Shown: positions 30,000 to 39,879 of the stretch, one piece after another
Layout of the letters: each line of letters opens with the position of its first letter
How positions within the stretch are numbered: the first letter of the stretch is position 1
Origin: Burkholderiaceae bacterium
Lineage (GTDB): Bacteria > Pseudomonadota > Gammaproteobacteria > Burkholderiales > Burkholderiaceae_B
Assembly: GCA_004322135.1 (NCBI GenBank)
Contig: SCSG01000045.1
Coordinates: forward strand, 53,639-117,638
Length of the DNA: 64,000 nucleotides
Direction of reading: 5' to 3'
Program-made: the position numbers and the translations under genes
The notes under the pieces: model-generated
The model's database searches: none
The model's input: the letters and a program-made list of their open reading frames with translations, nothing else
Told to the model about the DNA's origin: nothing

Positions 30000-30772
30000 C
30001 CGTCGTCCTCCTCGAATAACGCCTCGACGTTTGCCCCACCGAGGTAGGCATCCTGCACCACCTGAGAGCCGCGAATTTCGGCAGCGTCGCCAGAAGCGAT
30101 CAACTTGCCCGCATGCAGTACGCTGATCTTCTCGGCAAGATCGAACACCATATCCAGATCGTGCTCAATCAGCAGAACAGTCACGGTTCTGGGCAGTGAC
30201 TTCACGAGCCGCACCAGCGCTGCGCTCTCCGCACTCGACATGCCTGCTGCCGGCTCGTCCAGCAGCAGCAGCCGAGGCTTAAGTGCCAACGCGAGTGCAA
30301 CCTCCAGTTGCCTGCGCTCGCCATGGGACAGCTCGCTGGCAAGATCGTTCGCCCGATGAGCCAGGTGGACGGCGTCCAGACTCTCGCGCGCGCTTTTCCA
30401 CACCGAGTCGAAGCGGTCCAGGGACCGAAGTGCACGATGACTCACGCCCTGCAAACGCTGCACCGCGAGCTCGATGTTGTCGAGCACCGTCAGCCCTAGA
30501 AATACACTTGAGTGCTGGAAGGTTTTAGTCACCCCGCGGCGCGCACGCGCGTGTTCCGGCATGCTTGTGAGGTCTTCGCCGCCGACGAGAACGCGGCCCG
30601 ATGTGCACGGCAGCGTGCCCGCGATGAGGCCCAGCAATGAGGATTTACCTGCCCCGTTCGGGCCGATCAACGCATGCCGCTCCCCTGGCCCGATTTTCAG
30701 GCTCACCTGGTCGACCGCTCGCAGCGATCCGTAGTGGAGGCTGACCGCATCAAGTTCGAGAAGCTCAGTCAT
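29996..30772 (-). CDS. Branched-chain amino acid-type ABC transporter ATP-binding protein (LivG-like)
   Basis: ALIGPNGAGKSSLLGLI, LSHGERRQLEVALALALKPRLLLLDEPAAGM. Confidence 0.92.
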   Translation of the reverse strand: MTELLELDAVSLHYGSLRAVDQVSLKIGPGERHALIGPNGAGKSSLLGLIAGTLPCTSGRVLVGGEDLTSMPEHARARRGVTKTFQHSSVFLGLTVLDNIELAVQRLQGVSHRALRSLDRFDSVWKSARESLDAVHLAHRANDLASELSHGERRQLEVALALALKPRLLLLDEPAAGMSSAESAALVRLVKSLPRTVTVLLIEHDLDMVFDLAEKISVLHAGKLIASGDAAEIRGSQVVQDAYLGGANVEALFEEDDG

Positions 30773-31820
30773 TGTCGCTAACCCCTGCGCGCCTGTGACG
30801 CACGAGGCGTTGAAGCAATTGACGTAATTGATGCAAGCCGCCCGCGATCCCTTTTGGGAACAGGTAGATCGCGACGATGAAGATCACCCCAAGCACTAAA
30901 GTGCTGCGCCCGGGCAGCAGCGTGGAGAACTCGTCGCGGACCAGAATCACCACAATCGCTCCGAGGAAAGCGCCGTACAAAGTACCTGAACCACCAACGA
31001 TAACGGCGATGAAGGCCAGCGCTGCAGTCGTGAAGGAGGCGTCGCTTGGCGACACGAACCCGGTGTTGACGACACCCAGCGCGCCTGCTGCGCCGGCGAC
31101 GGCCCCAGCCACACAGTAAATTGCGAACTTGTATCGCGCCGTCGAGTAGCCAATGGCTCGCATACGCGGCTCGTTCTCCCGGATGCCGTTCAGAGTGCGA
31201 CCGAGCGGCGATCGACCTATGGCGCGCACGAATGCGTATCCCGCGATGACGACGATGAGCACGTACCAGTAGACACTCTGTCTCGAATCAAGGGCGAGCC
31301 CTTTTACAAGCATGGGGGTCGAAACGGTCAATCCATTGGAACCCCCCGTGACATCCGTCCAGGTAACCGCCAGGCTGTAGACGATCTCGGTAATGGCCAC
31401 CGTGATCATCAAAAAGTAGACGCCACGGGTTCGTACCGTGACCCAGCCCGTGAGCGCAGCGCTGATTGCGCCGGCCGCCGTGCCAATCAGCAAGGCCAGG
31501 ACGACGTTGTCCATGACGTGCATTGCGAACAGCGCTGCGACGTATGCACCGAAACCGTAGTAGGCCGCATGCCCCAGCGAGGGCAAGCCCGTGAAGCCGA
31601 TCAGCAGATCGAGGCTCGCGCCGAATAAGCCGAAGATCAGGATCTCGGTCAACAGTAGAAGTGAGAAATCATTCAGGAGGAACGGTGCGGCAATCAGCAG
31701 CAGGATGCACACTGAGCGTGCCCCGAGCATGCCGATCGTCTCAACCCGCGGGTGCCCGAGTGGGCCGACCAATGGTCGGCCTGCAAGCGGCAGGTGATCG
31801 GTCTGCGGATCTGTCGCCAT
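30765..31820 (-). CDS. Branched-chain amino acid-type ABC transporter permease (LivM-like)
   Basis: GLPSLGHAAYYGFGAYVAAL, GRTLNGIRENEPRMRAIGYSTARYK, GGSGTLYGAFLGA. Confidence 0.92.
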   Translation of the reverse strand: MATDPQTDHLPLAGRPLVGPLGHPRVETIGMLGARSVCILLLIAAPFLLNDFSLLLLTEILIFGLFGASLDLLIGFTGLPSLGHAAYYGFGAYVAALFAMHVMDNVVLALLIGTAAGAISAALTGWVTVRTRGVYFLMITVAITEIVYSLAVTWTDVTGGSNGLTVSTPMLVKGLALDSRQSVYWYVLIVVIAGYAFVRAIGRSPLGRTLNGIRENEPRMRAIGYSTARYKFAIYCVAGAVAGAAGALGVVNTGFVSPSDASFTTAALAFIAVIVGGSGTLYGAFLGAIVVILVRDEFSTLLPGRSTLVLGVIFIVAIYLFPKGIAGGLHQLRQLLQRLVRHRRAGVSDND

Positions 31821-32698
31821 CAGCTGGCCCGCCTTTCGCTGCGTCCGAAAATCCCACCGGGCCGCAGAACGAGGATAAGCGCCATGACGATGAAGAGCAG
31901 GAACGAGGCGTACTTCGGAAGCATGACGACACCGAGAGACTGGACCTCACCCACGATGATCGCGCCGGCTGCAACGCCAATGATGGATCCGAGGCCCCCA
32001 ATCACGACGACGACAAGCGCCAATAACAGGACCTCGTCGTCGAGGCCCGCGCGCACGCCCAGGATCGGCGAGCCAATCACGCCCGCAAAGCACGCAAGCG
32101 CCGCTCCCGTCGCAAACACGCCCAGCAGCACCCGCTGTGTATTCACCCCGAGCGCCTCTACCATCTGCTGGTCGGCGACTGCGGCGCGGACCGTCGCACC
32201 GAGATTCGTTCTCTGGAAGACCAGGTAAACGAGAATCGCAAACGTGGCGCCGATGCCGATGACGACGAGCCGATACACAGGATAGTCGTGACCTGCGATC
32301 AGCATGCTGTGGGCGGTGCCGACCGGTGCTGCGACCGAGTACACATCGTCCCCCCAGATCATCGAGAAGATCTGTGCGCCTATGAGTGCAATTCCGAGCG
32401 TGAGCACAGCCTGGTCGAGATGCCCTCGTCGGCGGATCGGACGCAGCGCGTAAGAGAACCCACATCCGAGCACGCCACCGACCGCCAGGGAGATCAACGC
32501 GGCCGAGACAAAGCTCAGGTGCAGCGCAGTCAGTTGATAGGCCAAGTAGGCGCCCAGCAGAAACATCGTTCCATGCGCCAGATTGAGCACGTCCATGAGT
32601 CCGAATATCAGCGAGAGCCCCACCGCCATCATGAACAGAAGAGCACCTACAGCCAGTCCGTCAAGCAGACTGACCATGTTGGTATCCAGCCATGCCAT
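31820..32698 (-). CDS. Branched-chain amino acid-type ABC transporter permease (LivH-like)
   Basis: LIFGLMDVLNLAHGTMFLLGAYLAYQ, GGLGSIIGVAAGAIIVGEVQSLG. Confidence 0.92.
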   Translation of the reverse strand: MAWLDTNMVSLLDGLAVGALLFMMAVGLSLIFGLMDVLNLAHGTMFLLGAYLAYQLTALHLSFVSAALISLAVGGVLGCGFSYALRPIRRRGHLDQAVLTLGIALIGAQIFSMIWGDDVYSVAAPVGTAHSMLIAGHDYPVYRLVVIGIGATFAILVYLVFQRTNLGATVRAAVADQQMVEALGVNTQRVLLGVFATGAALACFAGVIGSPILGVRAGLDDEVLLLALVVVVIGGLGSIIGVAAGAIIVGEVQSLGVVMLPKYASFLLFIVMALILVLRPGGIFGRSERRAS

Positions 32699-32711
32699 AG
32701 TCTATTCGCCC

Positions 32712-33959
32712 TTATTGGCAGGAGTACGTGACGACGCCGAGCGACTTCTTGACTACGTTCTCAAAACCGTTGGCTGTCTTGGCCGCTTCGACCACATACC
32801 AGTTCTGTACGGCGTTGTGATCGGCGCTCATCGACACTTTGCCCCGGGGGCCTGTGATGCTGCCGACTTTGCCGAAAGCGGCAACAAGTTTCTCCCCGAT
32901 TGCCCCACCAGACTCCCGCAGACCTTTGTCGATGAACGTTCCGGCGTCCCACGACTGTGCCGCATACAGATCCGGCACGACGTGATAGGCCTTCTCGTAA
33001 CTCGCGACGAAGGTCTTGTTCTCCGGATTATCAAGATGAGGGCTGTAGTTGACAGCGGTCTGGATCCCCACGGCAGCGTCGCCTTCGGCGTTGATCACGT
33101 GACCGTCTGAGGTGAGATAGCCTGCGGCGAAGAGCGGGATCTTGCCCTTGAGCCCGAACTGCTGATACTGCTTGACGAAGGCCACGGCCTCGCCACCCGC
33201 GAAGAACGCGTAGGTCGCCTTCGCACCGGACTGCTGAATCCGTGTTAGAAACGGCTGGTAGTTCTGCGTGGTTCCGAATGGTGGGTAGACAGTGCCAGCG
33301 ATCTTGCCACCCGCGGCGGTGAAGGCGTCGATGAAACCCTGAACCTGTTCGTGCCCAGCCGCGTCGTCGCGAGCGAGGACGTAGACGCCGTCGCTGCCGA
33401 CCAGCGACTTGACGTAGCTTCCCATGGCATAGTTGGGTTGGCAATTGGCGAACGAGACGCGCCAGACGTAGGGCGATTTCTGCTTGCCGGTAATCGCATC
33501 CGCCCCGGCGTTCGAGATGACGAGCGGAATCTTGGAGCGCGTGACGAGATCGCGGATGGCGAGTGCCACCGGTGAGAGTGTTATGCCCGCGATGACCTGC
33601 ACATGCTCCTGCAGAATGAGCTTTTGTGCGGCGGCGAGTCCTGAGGCGGGATGCCCGCCGTCGTTGGCGACAACTAGATCGACCTTGCGTCCGCCGAGTT
33701 CATTATTGTGGTCGGCGAGGTACAACTTGAAGCCCTTGACCATGCTTTGGCCCGAAGGCGCCTCCGGACCCGAGAGCGTGACCAGGAACCCTACCTTGAG
33801 CGGTGCTGATTGCGAGCTGTCACTCGCCGCTGTGGCGTTTACGGTGAAGGCAAGAGCGAAAGCTGAAGCCGCCACTACCCCCCAAACCCTGGTCATGGCC
33901 CCCCGTTTGCGCTTGATGTCGGTGGCGTTCATTTCGTGGCTGATTTTCTCTATGCTCAT
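32712..33959 (-). CDS. Liv-type ABC transporter substrate-binding protein
   Basis: Signal-peptide-like TRVWGVVAASAFALAFTVNATAA; PLKVGFLVTLSGPEAPSGQSMVKGFKLYLADHNNELGGRKV; exact start uncertain. Confidence 0.9.
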   Translation of the reverse strand: MSIEKISHEMNATDIKRKRGAMTRVWGVVAASAFALAFTVNATAASDSSQSAPLKVGFLVTLSGPEAPSGQSMVKGFKLYLADHNNELGGRKVDLVVANDGGHPASGLAAAQKLILQEHVQVIAGITLSPVALAIRDLVTRSKIPLVISNAGADAITGKQKSPYVWRVSFANCQPNYAMGSYVKSLVGSDGVYVLARDDAAGHEQVQGFIDAFTAAGGKIAGTVYPPFGTTQNYQPFLTRIQQSGAKATYAFFAGGEAVAFVKQYQQFGLKGKIPLFAAGYLTSDGHVINAEGDAAVGIQTAVNYSPHLDNPENKTFVASYEKAYHVVPDLYAAQSWDAGTFIDKGLRESGGAIGEKLVAAFGKVGSITGPRGKVSMSADHNAVQNWYVVEAAKTANGFENVVKKSLGVVTYSCQ

Positions 33960-34254
33960 GATTGTGCCTTTCTAAATCGGTGGATGAAGCTTCTTGGGTT
34001 CTGAATCTGTTGCTCGCGGCAAGAGATCTACTATGAATGGATCTGGCTTTCTAAGTACTGAAACAGCACCTTGGGAGGCGCCGATCCATTGCCAGCCGAG
34101 TTCTCACTGCGACGATGTTCTACCAGTTCTACGATCAATTTTTCGCCGCTGGGCACGGACCGCCGATGAGCCCCCCGTCTGCAAACAGCAGAGTAAATGG
34201 GACGGGTACTTGGCTCATCAGTATCTCCAGAAAGTCCGCACAAAGAACACGGAG

Positions 34255-34287
34255 TCTATTGTATGGACAGATATTGAAATGTGTCAA
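34255..34287 (-). promoter_or_regulatory. Putative sigma70 promoter toward the Liv operon: TTGACA-N18-TACAAT, with overlapping TCCATACAATAGA
   Basis: Reverse strand: TTGACA (34282-34287) and TACAAT (34258-34263); ~300-nt leader to the annotated start. Confidence 0.45.
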
Positions 34288-34372
34288 ACTATCGGTTGTA
34301 CCAATATGATGGGTAAGGAAACGCGTGACGGTCGTAGCCATTAGCTGCTCCCAGTTCATTTTCCTGGCGTTT

Positions 34373-34398
34373 ATCCATATAATGAATATTAATCTCAT
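34373..34398 (+). promoter_or_regulatory. Putative promoter/operator ATCCATATAATGAATATTAATCTCAT upstream of the second Rieske oxygenase operon
   Basis: Contains TATAAT at 34378-34383; matches 22/26 positions with 24983-25008 upstream of the dioxygenase operon. Confidence 0.5.
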
Positions 34399-34446
34399 CA
34401 GACGGACTTTTTCCGTCGCCACTCGTCGTTAACGGAGTACGGAGTC

Positions 34447-35715
34447 ATGAATAAGGAAATATCGGAAATACTTGTCCGCACCGGCGCCGGCACCCGCATG
34501 GGCAATGTCATGCGGCGCTACTGGGTGCCCATTCTGGCGTCCAGCGAAATTGAACCCGATGGTCCGCAGGTGCGTGTCAAGATCCTGGGTGAAGCGCTGC
34601 TGGCATTTCGCGATACCGATGGAAGGCCGGGCCTGATTGACGAGTTCTGTTCACACCGCGGCGCGTCGCTGTTTTTCGGACGCAACGAAGAAAACGGCAT
34701 TCGCTGCGGTTATCACGGCCTGAAGTTCGACCACAACGGCAAATGCGTTGAAGTGCCTTGCGCGCCGCAGCTTTGTTCGCAAATGAATCTGAAGTCGTAT
34801 CCCTGCATAGAACGTGGCGGCATCGTCTGGGCGTATATGGGACCCGAAGGCAAACAGCCCGATCCAGTAGGGCTTGAATGGGCAACGCTGCCTTCCAGCC
34901 ATGTGTTCGTTTCCCGCCGCTGGCAGCAATGCAATTATCTGCAGGCAATGGAAGGCGGAATCGATACGGCGCACGTTTCCTACGTGCACCGCTACGAAGT
35001 CGACACCGATCCGATGCACATGGGCACCAAGGCGCTTGACTACATCAAGGCCGACGGCAACGTGGTATTCGACATCGAAAAAATTCCTTCCGGCCTGGCC
35101 TTGTTCGGGCGTCGAAACGGCGAAGCCGACTCGTACTACTGGCGTGTCACGCAGTGGATCTTCCCGTGGTTCACGTTGATTCCTCCGTTTGGCGACCATC
35201 CTTTGGGCGGCCACGCATTTATTCCGATAGACGACGAAAACTGCTGGGTCTGGAGTGTCAATTTCCGCCCCGACCAGCCGTTGTCCGCCCAAGAGCTCCA
35301 TGACCTTCAATCCGGCCGCGGTGTACATGCCGTGTGCGAAGAGGGCACGTTCCGGCCCGTTGCCAACAAGGACAACGACTATCTGGTTGATCGCAAGGCC
35401 CAAAGGGAAAAGCGCTCGTACAGCGGCGTGTTTGGCTTTGCGATCCAGGATGCTTCCTTGCAGGAAAGCATGGGTCCCATACAGAATCGCGAGGCCGAAC
35501 ATTTGCTGCCCACCGACAAGCCCATTGCCATGGCGCGCCGCATGCTGCACGAGGCGGCCATGGGCCTTGAGCAGGGCAACGAGCCGCCGGCCCTTCAGGG
35601 CGCGACTCAGCGCGTGCGCGCTGCAGGCGTGTTGTTGGACAGGTCTGTCAGTCCGCTTGAATGGGCCCAGGAGCATCTGACGGATAGCCTGGAAAAGCCG
35701 CTTTATTCGGTCTGA
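34447..35715 (+). CDS. Rieske [2Fe-2S] aromatic ring oxygenase, oxygenase component (phthalate dioxygenase-like)
   Basis: CSHRGASLFFGRNEENGIRCGYHGLKFDHNGKCVEVPC Rieske motif; MEGGIDTAHVSYVHR mononuclear Fe region. Confidence 0.9.
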   Translation: MNKEISEILVRTGAGTRMGNVMRRYWVPILASSEIEPDGPQVRVKILGEALLAFRDTDGRPGLIDEFCSHRGASLFFGRNEENGIRCGYHGLKFDHNGKCVEVPCAPQLCSQMNLKSYPCIERGGIVWAYMGPEGKQPDPVGLEWATLPSSHVFVSRRWQQCNYLQAMEGGIDTAHVSYVHRYEVDTDPMHMGTKALDYIKADGNVVFDIEKIPSGLALFGRRNGEADSYYWRVTQWIFPWFTLIPPFGDHPLGGHAFIPIDDENCWVWSVNFRPDQPLSAQELHDLQSGRGVHAVCEEGTFRPVANKDNDYLVDRKAQREKRSYSGVFGFAIQDASLQESMGPIQNREAEHLLPTDKPIAMARRMLHEAAMGLEQGNEPPALQGATQRVRAAGVLLDRSVSPLEWAQEHLTDSLEKPLYSV

Positions 35716-35828
35716 AGTCACAGTGATGTCGGTGTCATGCAGAGCGGGCGTCGACGGCGTAGAGGCGGCTGGCATAGCCGACGGCGCGGTCGACGCTCTT
35801 GTGAACAGTGAAACCAAATAGGAATTCT

Positions 35829-36602
35829 ATGGCACGGCTGGCAAATAAAAGGGCCCTGATTACGGGCGGCGGGGCGGGGATTGGCGCTGCATGCGCGCGT
35901 CTGTTCTGTGCCGAAGGGGCGGCCGTTACCTTGGTGGACGCCAACGAAGACGCGTTGCTTGCAACGGTGCAAAGCTTGCGTGCCGAGATACCGGGCGCGC
36001 AGGTCGCGCACTGTGTGGCCGACGTGGCCGACGCCGCGCAGACTGCAAAGGCGGTAGCGCTTGCCGTGCAGGCTCACGGTGGTCTGGACATTCTGGTGAA
36101 CAACGCGGCAATGCGTAATTATTCGACGCTGGATCGGGCAAGCCCCGAAGAATGGCGCGCCATCATCAACGTCAATCTGGTCGGCTGTGCCAGTTACTGC
36201 CGCGAAGCCCTTCCCCATTTGCGCCGCTCGGGCAAGAGCAGCATTGTGAACGTGTCTTCCTGCTACGCCTTGGTTGGCCGCAAGGGCATGGGGCTTTACG
36301 ACACCACCAAGGCCGGCCAACTTGCCTTGACGCGCACGCTGGCCCACGAAGAGGCCGCGCACGGTGTGCGCGCCAACGTCGTGTGCCCGGGTTCAACCCT
36401 GACGGACTTCCACGTGTCGCGTGCAACCGCCAAAGGGAAAAGCGTTGAACAACTCAAGTCCGAACGGCACGACACATCGTTGCTGGGACGCTGGGCCGAG
36501 CCGCAAGAAATAGCATGGCCCATATTGTGGCTGGCTTCTGACGAGGCGTCTTTTATTACCGGCGCCACCTTTGCGGTGGATGGCGGCTTGTCGGCCATGT
36601 AG
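35829..36602 (+). CDS. SDR family oxidoreductase
   Basis: ALITGGGAGIGAACARLF, NNAAMRN, YDTTKAGQLALTRTLA, PILWLASDEASFITGATFAVDGG. Confidence 0.9.
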   Translation: MARLANKRALITGGGAGIGAACARLFCAEGAAVTLVDANEDALLATVQSLRAEIPGAQVAHCVADVADAAQTAKAVALAVQAHGGLDILVNNAAMRNYSTLDRASPEEWRAIINVNLVGCASYCREALPHLRRSGKSSIVNVSSCYALVGRKGMGLYDTTKAGQLALTRTLAHEEAAHGVRANVVCPGSTLTDFHVSRATAKGKSVEQLKSERHDTSLLGRWAEPQEIAWPILWLASDEASFITGATFAVDGGLSAM

Positions 36603-36796
36603 CTTTGCCGTGCCCGGCGTAACGACGACCGGCACGCCTGCGTTGGAAAACTAAGGGTAATCACGGGCTTCCCACGTATTGCGCGTTGGGGAGCTTTTCT
36701 TTACTGTGTATATGCAAGTGCATAGATCAAAGGCAGCGCACGCAGCGCTGTGTAAAGTATAGCCGGTCATCGCAGCCGGCCCCAACGGAGGTCAGG

Positions 36797-37873
36797 ATGG
36801 AAATTGCTGTACTTGGAGGCGGGCATGGCTGTTATGCGGCGGCCGCAGACTTAAGCGAACAGGGGCACACGGTGCGCTTCTGGCGCCGCAATGCGCAAGC
36901 ATTGCAGTCGCTGGCACAAAACCCCGTCATTCACCTCAAGGACAGCCAGGGCGAACGCGATATCCGCATCGCCAAAGTGTGCGCGCATATCGGCGATGCC
37001 GTTGCGGGCGCTCAACTCATCCTTATTCCGTCCCCTGCCGTTGCCCAACTGGATATCGCCCGTGCGCTGGCTCCGTATCTGGAAGACGGTCAGGTGGTGT
37101 ACCTGCCGCCTGGCACCTTTGGCAGCTACATCATGAGTGAAGTCGTGCGGGCCGAAGGCAACCATGCCGAAGTAACGTGGGCGGAAACCGGCACGCTGCC
37201 ATGGCTGGTGCGCAAGCACGGGCCAGCCAGTGTCGCCATTACCATGCGCGCCACGCGCCTGCCCACGGGGGCGTATCCCGCCAAGCGTTCCGCGCACGCC
37301 ATGGAAGTCATCGGACAGGCGTTTTCCAGTGTCGAACCCTGCGAGGACGCCTTGTCGGGGGCGCTGATGAACGCCGGCCCCATCATTCATCCGCCCTTGA
37401 TTATCATGAATGCCGCGCCGCTTCAGCATTTTGAAGCCTGGGACATTCACAACGAGGGCACGCAACCCGCCGTCAGGTCAGTAACCAGCAAGCTCGACAA
37501 CGAGCGCATTGCCATTCGCGAGGCCATCGGATACAAGGCGCCGCATTTCCCATTGTCCGACCACTACGAGAACGATCAATGGATGTACGGCGACTCGCAC
37601 AGCAAGCTTGTCGACAGCGGCGACTGGCGAGAGAAGATTGACCTGCACACGCATCGCTATATGACGGAAGACACCATGCTTGGCCTGGCCTTTCTGGTGT
37701 CCGTCGCGGGCTGGGCAGACTGCGACGCGCCGGTGGCCAGCGGCCTGCTGGCCATTGCCGGCGGCATCGTCGGCCGTGATCTGCGTTTTGGCGAGCGTTC
37801 GCTCGCCGCGCTTGGGCTGGCCCATCTGTCGCGCGACGATCTGCGTGCGTTGCTAGTTAGCGGGAGGCCGTGA
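36797..37873 (+). CDS. NAD/NADP octopine/nopaline dehydrogenase family protein
   Basis: MEIAVLGGGHGCYAAAADLSEQGHTVRFWRRN; VYLPPGTFGSYI; TGTLPWLVRKHGP; ALMNAGPIIHPPLIIMNA. Confidence 0.85.
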   Translation: MEIAVLGGGHGCYAAAADLSEQGHTVRFWRRNAQALQSLAQNPVIHLKDSQGERDIRIAKVCAHIGDAVAGAQLILIPSPAVAQLDIARALAPYLEDGQVVYLPPGTFGSYIMSEVVRAEGNHAEVTWAETGTLPWLVRKHGPASVAITMRATRLPTGAYPAKRSAHAMEVIGQAFSSVEPCEDALSGALMNAGPIIHPPLIIMNAAPLQHFEAWDIHNEGTQPAVRSVTSKLDNERIAIREAIGYKAPHFPLSDHYENDQWMYGDSHSKLVDSGDWREKIDLHTHRYMTEDTMLGLAFLVSVAGWADCDAPVASGLLAIAGGIVGRDLRFGERSLAALGLAHLSRDDLRALLVSGRP

Positions 37874-38883
37874 TGGCACCTGCAGCATCCACGGGTGCCA
37901 TCGTAGCCATCGGCGCCGGCCGCATGGGCCGGGGTATTGCGCTGGCGTATGCCATTCATGGCAAGGCGGCCGCCATCGTCGACTTCAAGGAGCGTACGCC
38001 CGAGCAATACCGGCAATTGCAAGACAGCATTCACAACGAAATCCAGCTTACTCTGGAGCAGTTGGCCGATCTGGGCATGTTCACACCGAGCCTCATTGAA
38101 GGGTATCGGAAGCTCATCAGCGTTCACCCCGTGCACGAAGCCGCCCAGGTTCTGGCGGCCGCGCATGTCGTGTACGAAGGGGTTACCGAAACCCAGGAAG
38201 CCAAGCGCGACGCACTGGGGCGCATTGGCAAGCTTGTGCCCGATGACGCCATCATTGCGTCGTGCACTTCCACGATGCTGGCTTCCGACCTTGCTGGCAT
38301 GGTGCATCGGCCGCAACGCTTCATGAATGCGCACTGGCTCAATCCCGCGTACCTGATTCCACTGGTTGAAATCAGTGCGCACGAAGGCGCCGACGCGCAG
38401 GCCGTGCAGGCATTGAAGGACAGCCTGAAAGCCATTGGCAAAGTACCCGTGCAATGCAGTTGCAGTCCCGGGTACATTGTGCCGCGCCTGCAGTCGCTCA
38501 TCATGAACGAAGCCGCGCGCATGGTCGAAGAAAAAGTTGCCACGCCCGAGGAAATCGATCTGGCAACGCGCTATGGCCTGGGTTTTCGATTCGCGGCCAT
38601 CGGCGTACTGGAATTCATCGATTACGGCGGTAACGACATCCTGTTCCACGCCAATAACTATCTCGCCAAAAACCTCGACGCGAACCGTTATGCCATGCCA
38701 GACATCGTCCGGCAGTATATGCAGGAAGGCAAAATCGGTTTGCGCTCGGCGAGTGGGTTTCTTTCGTACGAGGGGGTAGACCTTGAAGCATATCGGCGCG
38801 ATGTACTGGCCAGAGTCCTGGGAATGTCACGGCACTTCGGCCTGGTTCAAAACGCTACTTCCAATGAGGAAAAAGGAGACTGA
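37870..38883 (+). CDS. 3-hydroxyacyl-CoA dehydrogenase family (NAD-binding) protein
   Basis: GAIVAIGAGRMGRGIALAYAIHG; HWLNPAYLIPLVEIS; overlaps the upstream gene by 4 nt. Confidence 0.88.
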   Translation: MMAPAASTGAIVAIGAGRMGRGIALAYAIHGKAAAIVDFKERTPEQYRQLQDSIHNEIQLTLEQLADLGMFTPSLIEGYRKLISVHPVHEAAQVLAAAHVVYEGVTETQEAKRDALGRIGKLVPDDAIIASCTSTMLASDLAGMVHRPQRFMNAHWLNPAYLIPLVEISAHEGADAQAVQALKDSLKAIGKVPVQCSCSPGYIVPRLQSLIMNEAARMVEEKVATPEEIDLATRYGLGFRFAAIGVLEFIDYGGNDILFHANNYLAKNLDANRYAMPDIVRQYMQEGKIGLRSASGFLSYEGVDLEAYRRDVLARVLGMSRHFGLVQNATSNEEKGD

Positions 38884-38886
38884 ATA

Positions 38887-39879
38887 ATGAAAAAATCTGT
38901 GCACGTAATGTTGGCCGCTCTGGCTACGACGATTGTGGCGGCGCCAACCGTGCCAGCCGTGGCGGCCGATGTGCCCGAGCTGAGTGTGGGCTGGACCATC
39001 CCCGCCGAACAGGCCAAGTACCTGATGATGAAGCGCCCCGAGATGTTCCCCGACCTGGGCAAGAAATACACCATCAAGTGGACCCAGTTTCAAGGCACCT
39101 CGCCCATGGTTCAGGCCATGCGCGCCAATGTCCTGAATTGTTCGACCATGGCCCCCATGTCGCTGGCGCAAGGCTACCTGGAAAGCGGGCTAAGGGCCTA
39201 CATCGTGGCACAGCACGTTTATGAAAAGAAGGGGTACTTCAACGTGTACTGGGCCGTGAAGGCCGACAGCCCCATAAAAAGCGCGGCCGACCTCAAGGGC
39301 AAAGTGCTGGGCACCAATGCCTACGGCTCGGGCGTTTACTTCAACCTCGTGCTGTGGCTTGAAAAGAACGGCCTCGACCCCAAGAAGGACGTGAAGATCG
39401 TTGAAACCGGCTTCCCTCCCATGGCCGACGCCATTCGTTCCGGGCGCATCGATCTGGGCACCATGGTCCAGCCTTTCGCGCTGCTTTCGCAGGAAAAAGG
39501 CGGTTTGCGCGAGCTCGCGTCGCAGGCCGACATCCAATCGCCGCAAGTGCAGATCTTCGAGGGCTGCAGCCAGGATTACACCAACGCACACCCCGAGGTC
39601 GTCAAGGCGTACGTCAAGGATTTGCAGCGTGCCATGACCATGGTGCAGGCCGACCACAAGCTGGCCGTTACCGTGTCATCCGAAGTGAACCGCGCACCTG
39701 TTGCCCTGCTCAGCAAGTATCTGATGACCAACAAGGACTTCGCGCGTGACGACGACATGAAGCCCAACCTGGCTTCCATTCAGGAAACCTGGAACCTCTA
39801 TTACAAGGCAGGGTTCCTGTCGAAAGCCCTGAACATCAACGACTTCGTCCGTAAAGACACCATCGCGCCCATAAAATGA
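38887..39879 (+). CDS. ABC transporter substrate-binding protein (nitrate/sulfonate/taurine-type)
   Basis: Signal peptide MKKSVHVMLAALATTIVAAPTVPAVAA; LKGKVLGTNAYGSGVYFNLVLWLEKNGLDPKKDVKIVETG. Confidence 0.9.
   Translation: MKKSVHVMLAALATTIVAAPTVPAVAADVPELSVGWTIPAEQAKYLMMKRPEMFPDLGKKYTIKWTQFQGTSPMVQAMRANVLNCSTMAPMSLAQGYLESGLRAYIVAQHVYEKKGYFNVYWAVKADSPIKSAADLKGKVLGTNAYGSGVYFNLVLWLEKNGLDPKKDVKIVETGFPPMADAIRSGRIDLGTMVQPFALLSQEKGGLRELASQADIQSPQVQIFEGCSQDYTNAHPEVVKAYVKDLQRAMTMVQADHKLAVTVSSEVNRAPVALLSKYLMTNKDFARDDDMKPNLASIQETWNLYYKAGFLSKALNINDFVRKDTIAPIK

Noticed and set aside
36603-36640. Hairpin-like CGTGCCCGG...CCGGCACG after the SDR gene as terminator
   Set aside because: Bulged stem and no T-tract
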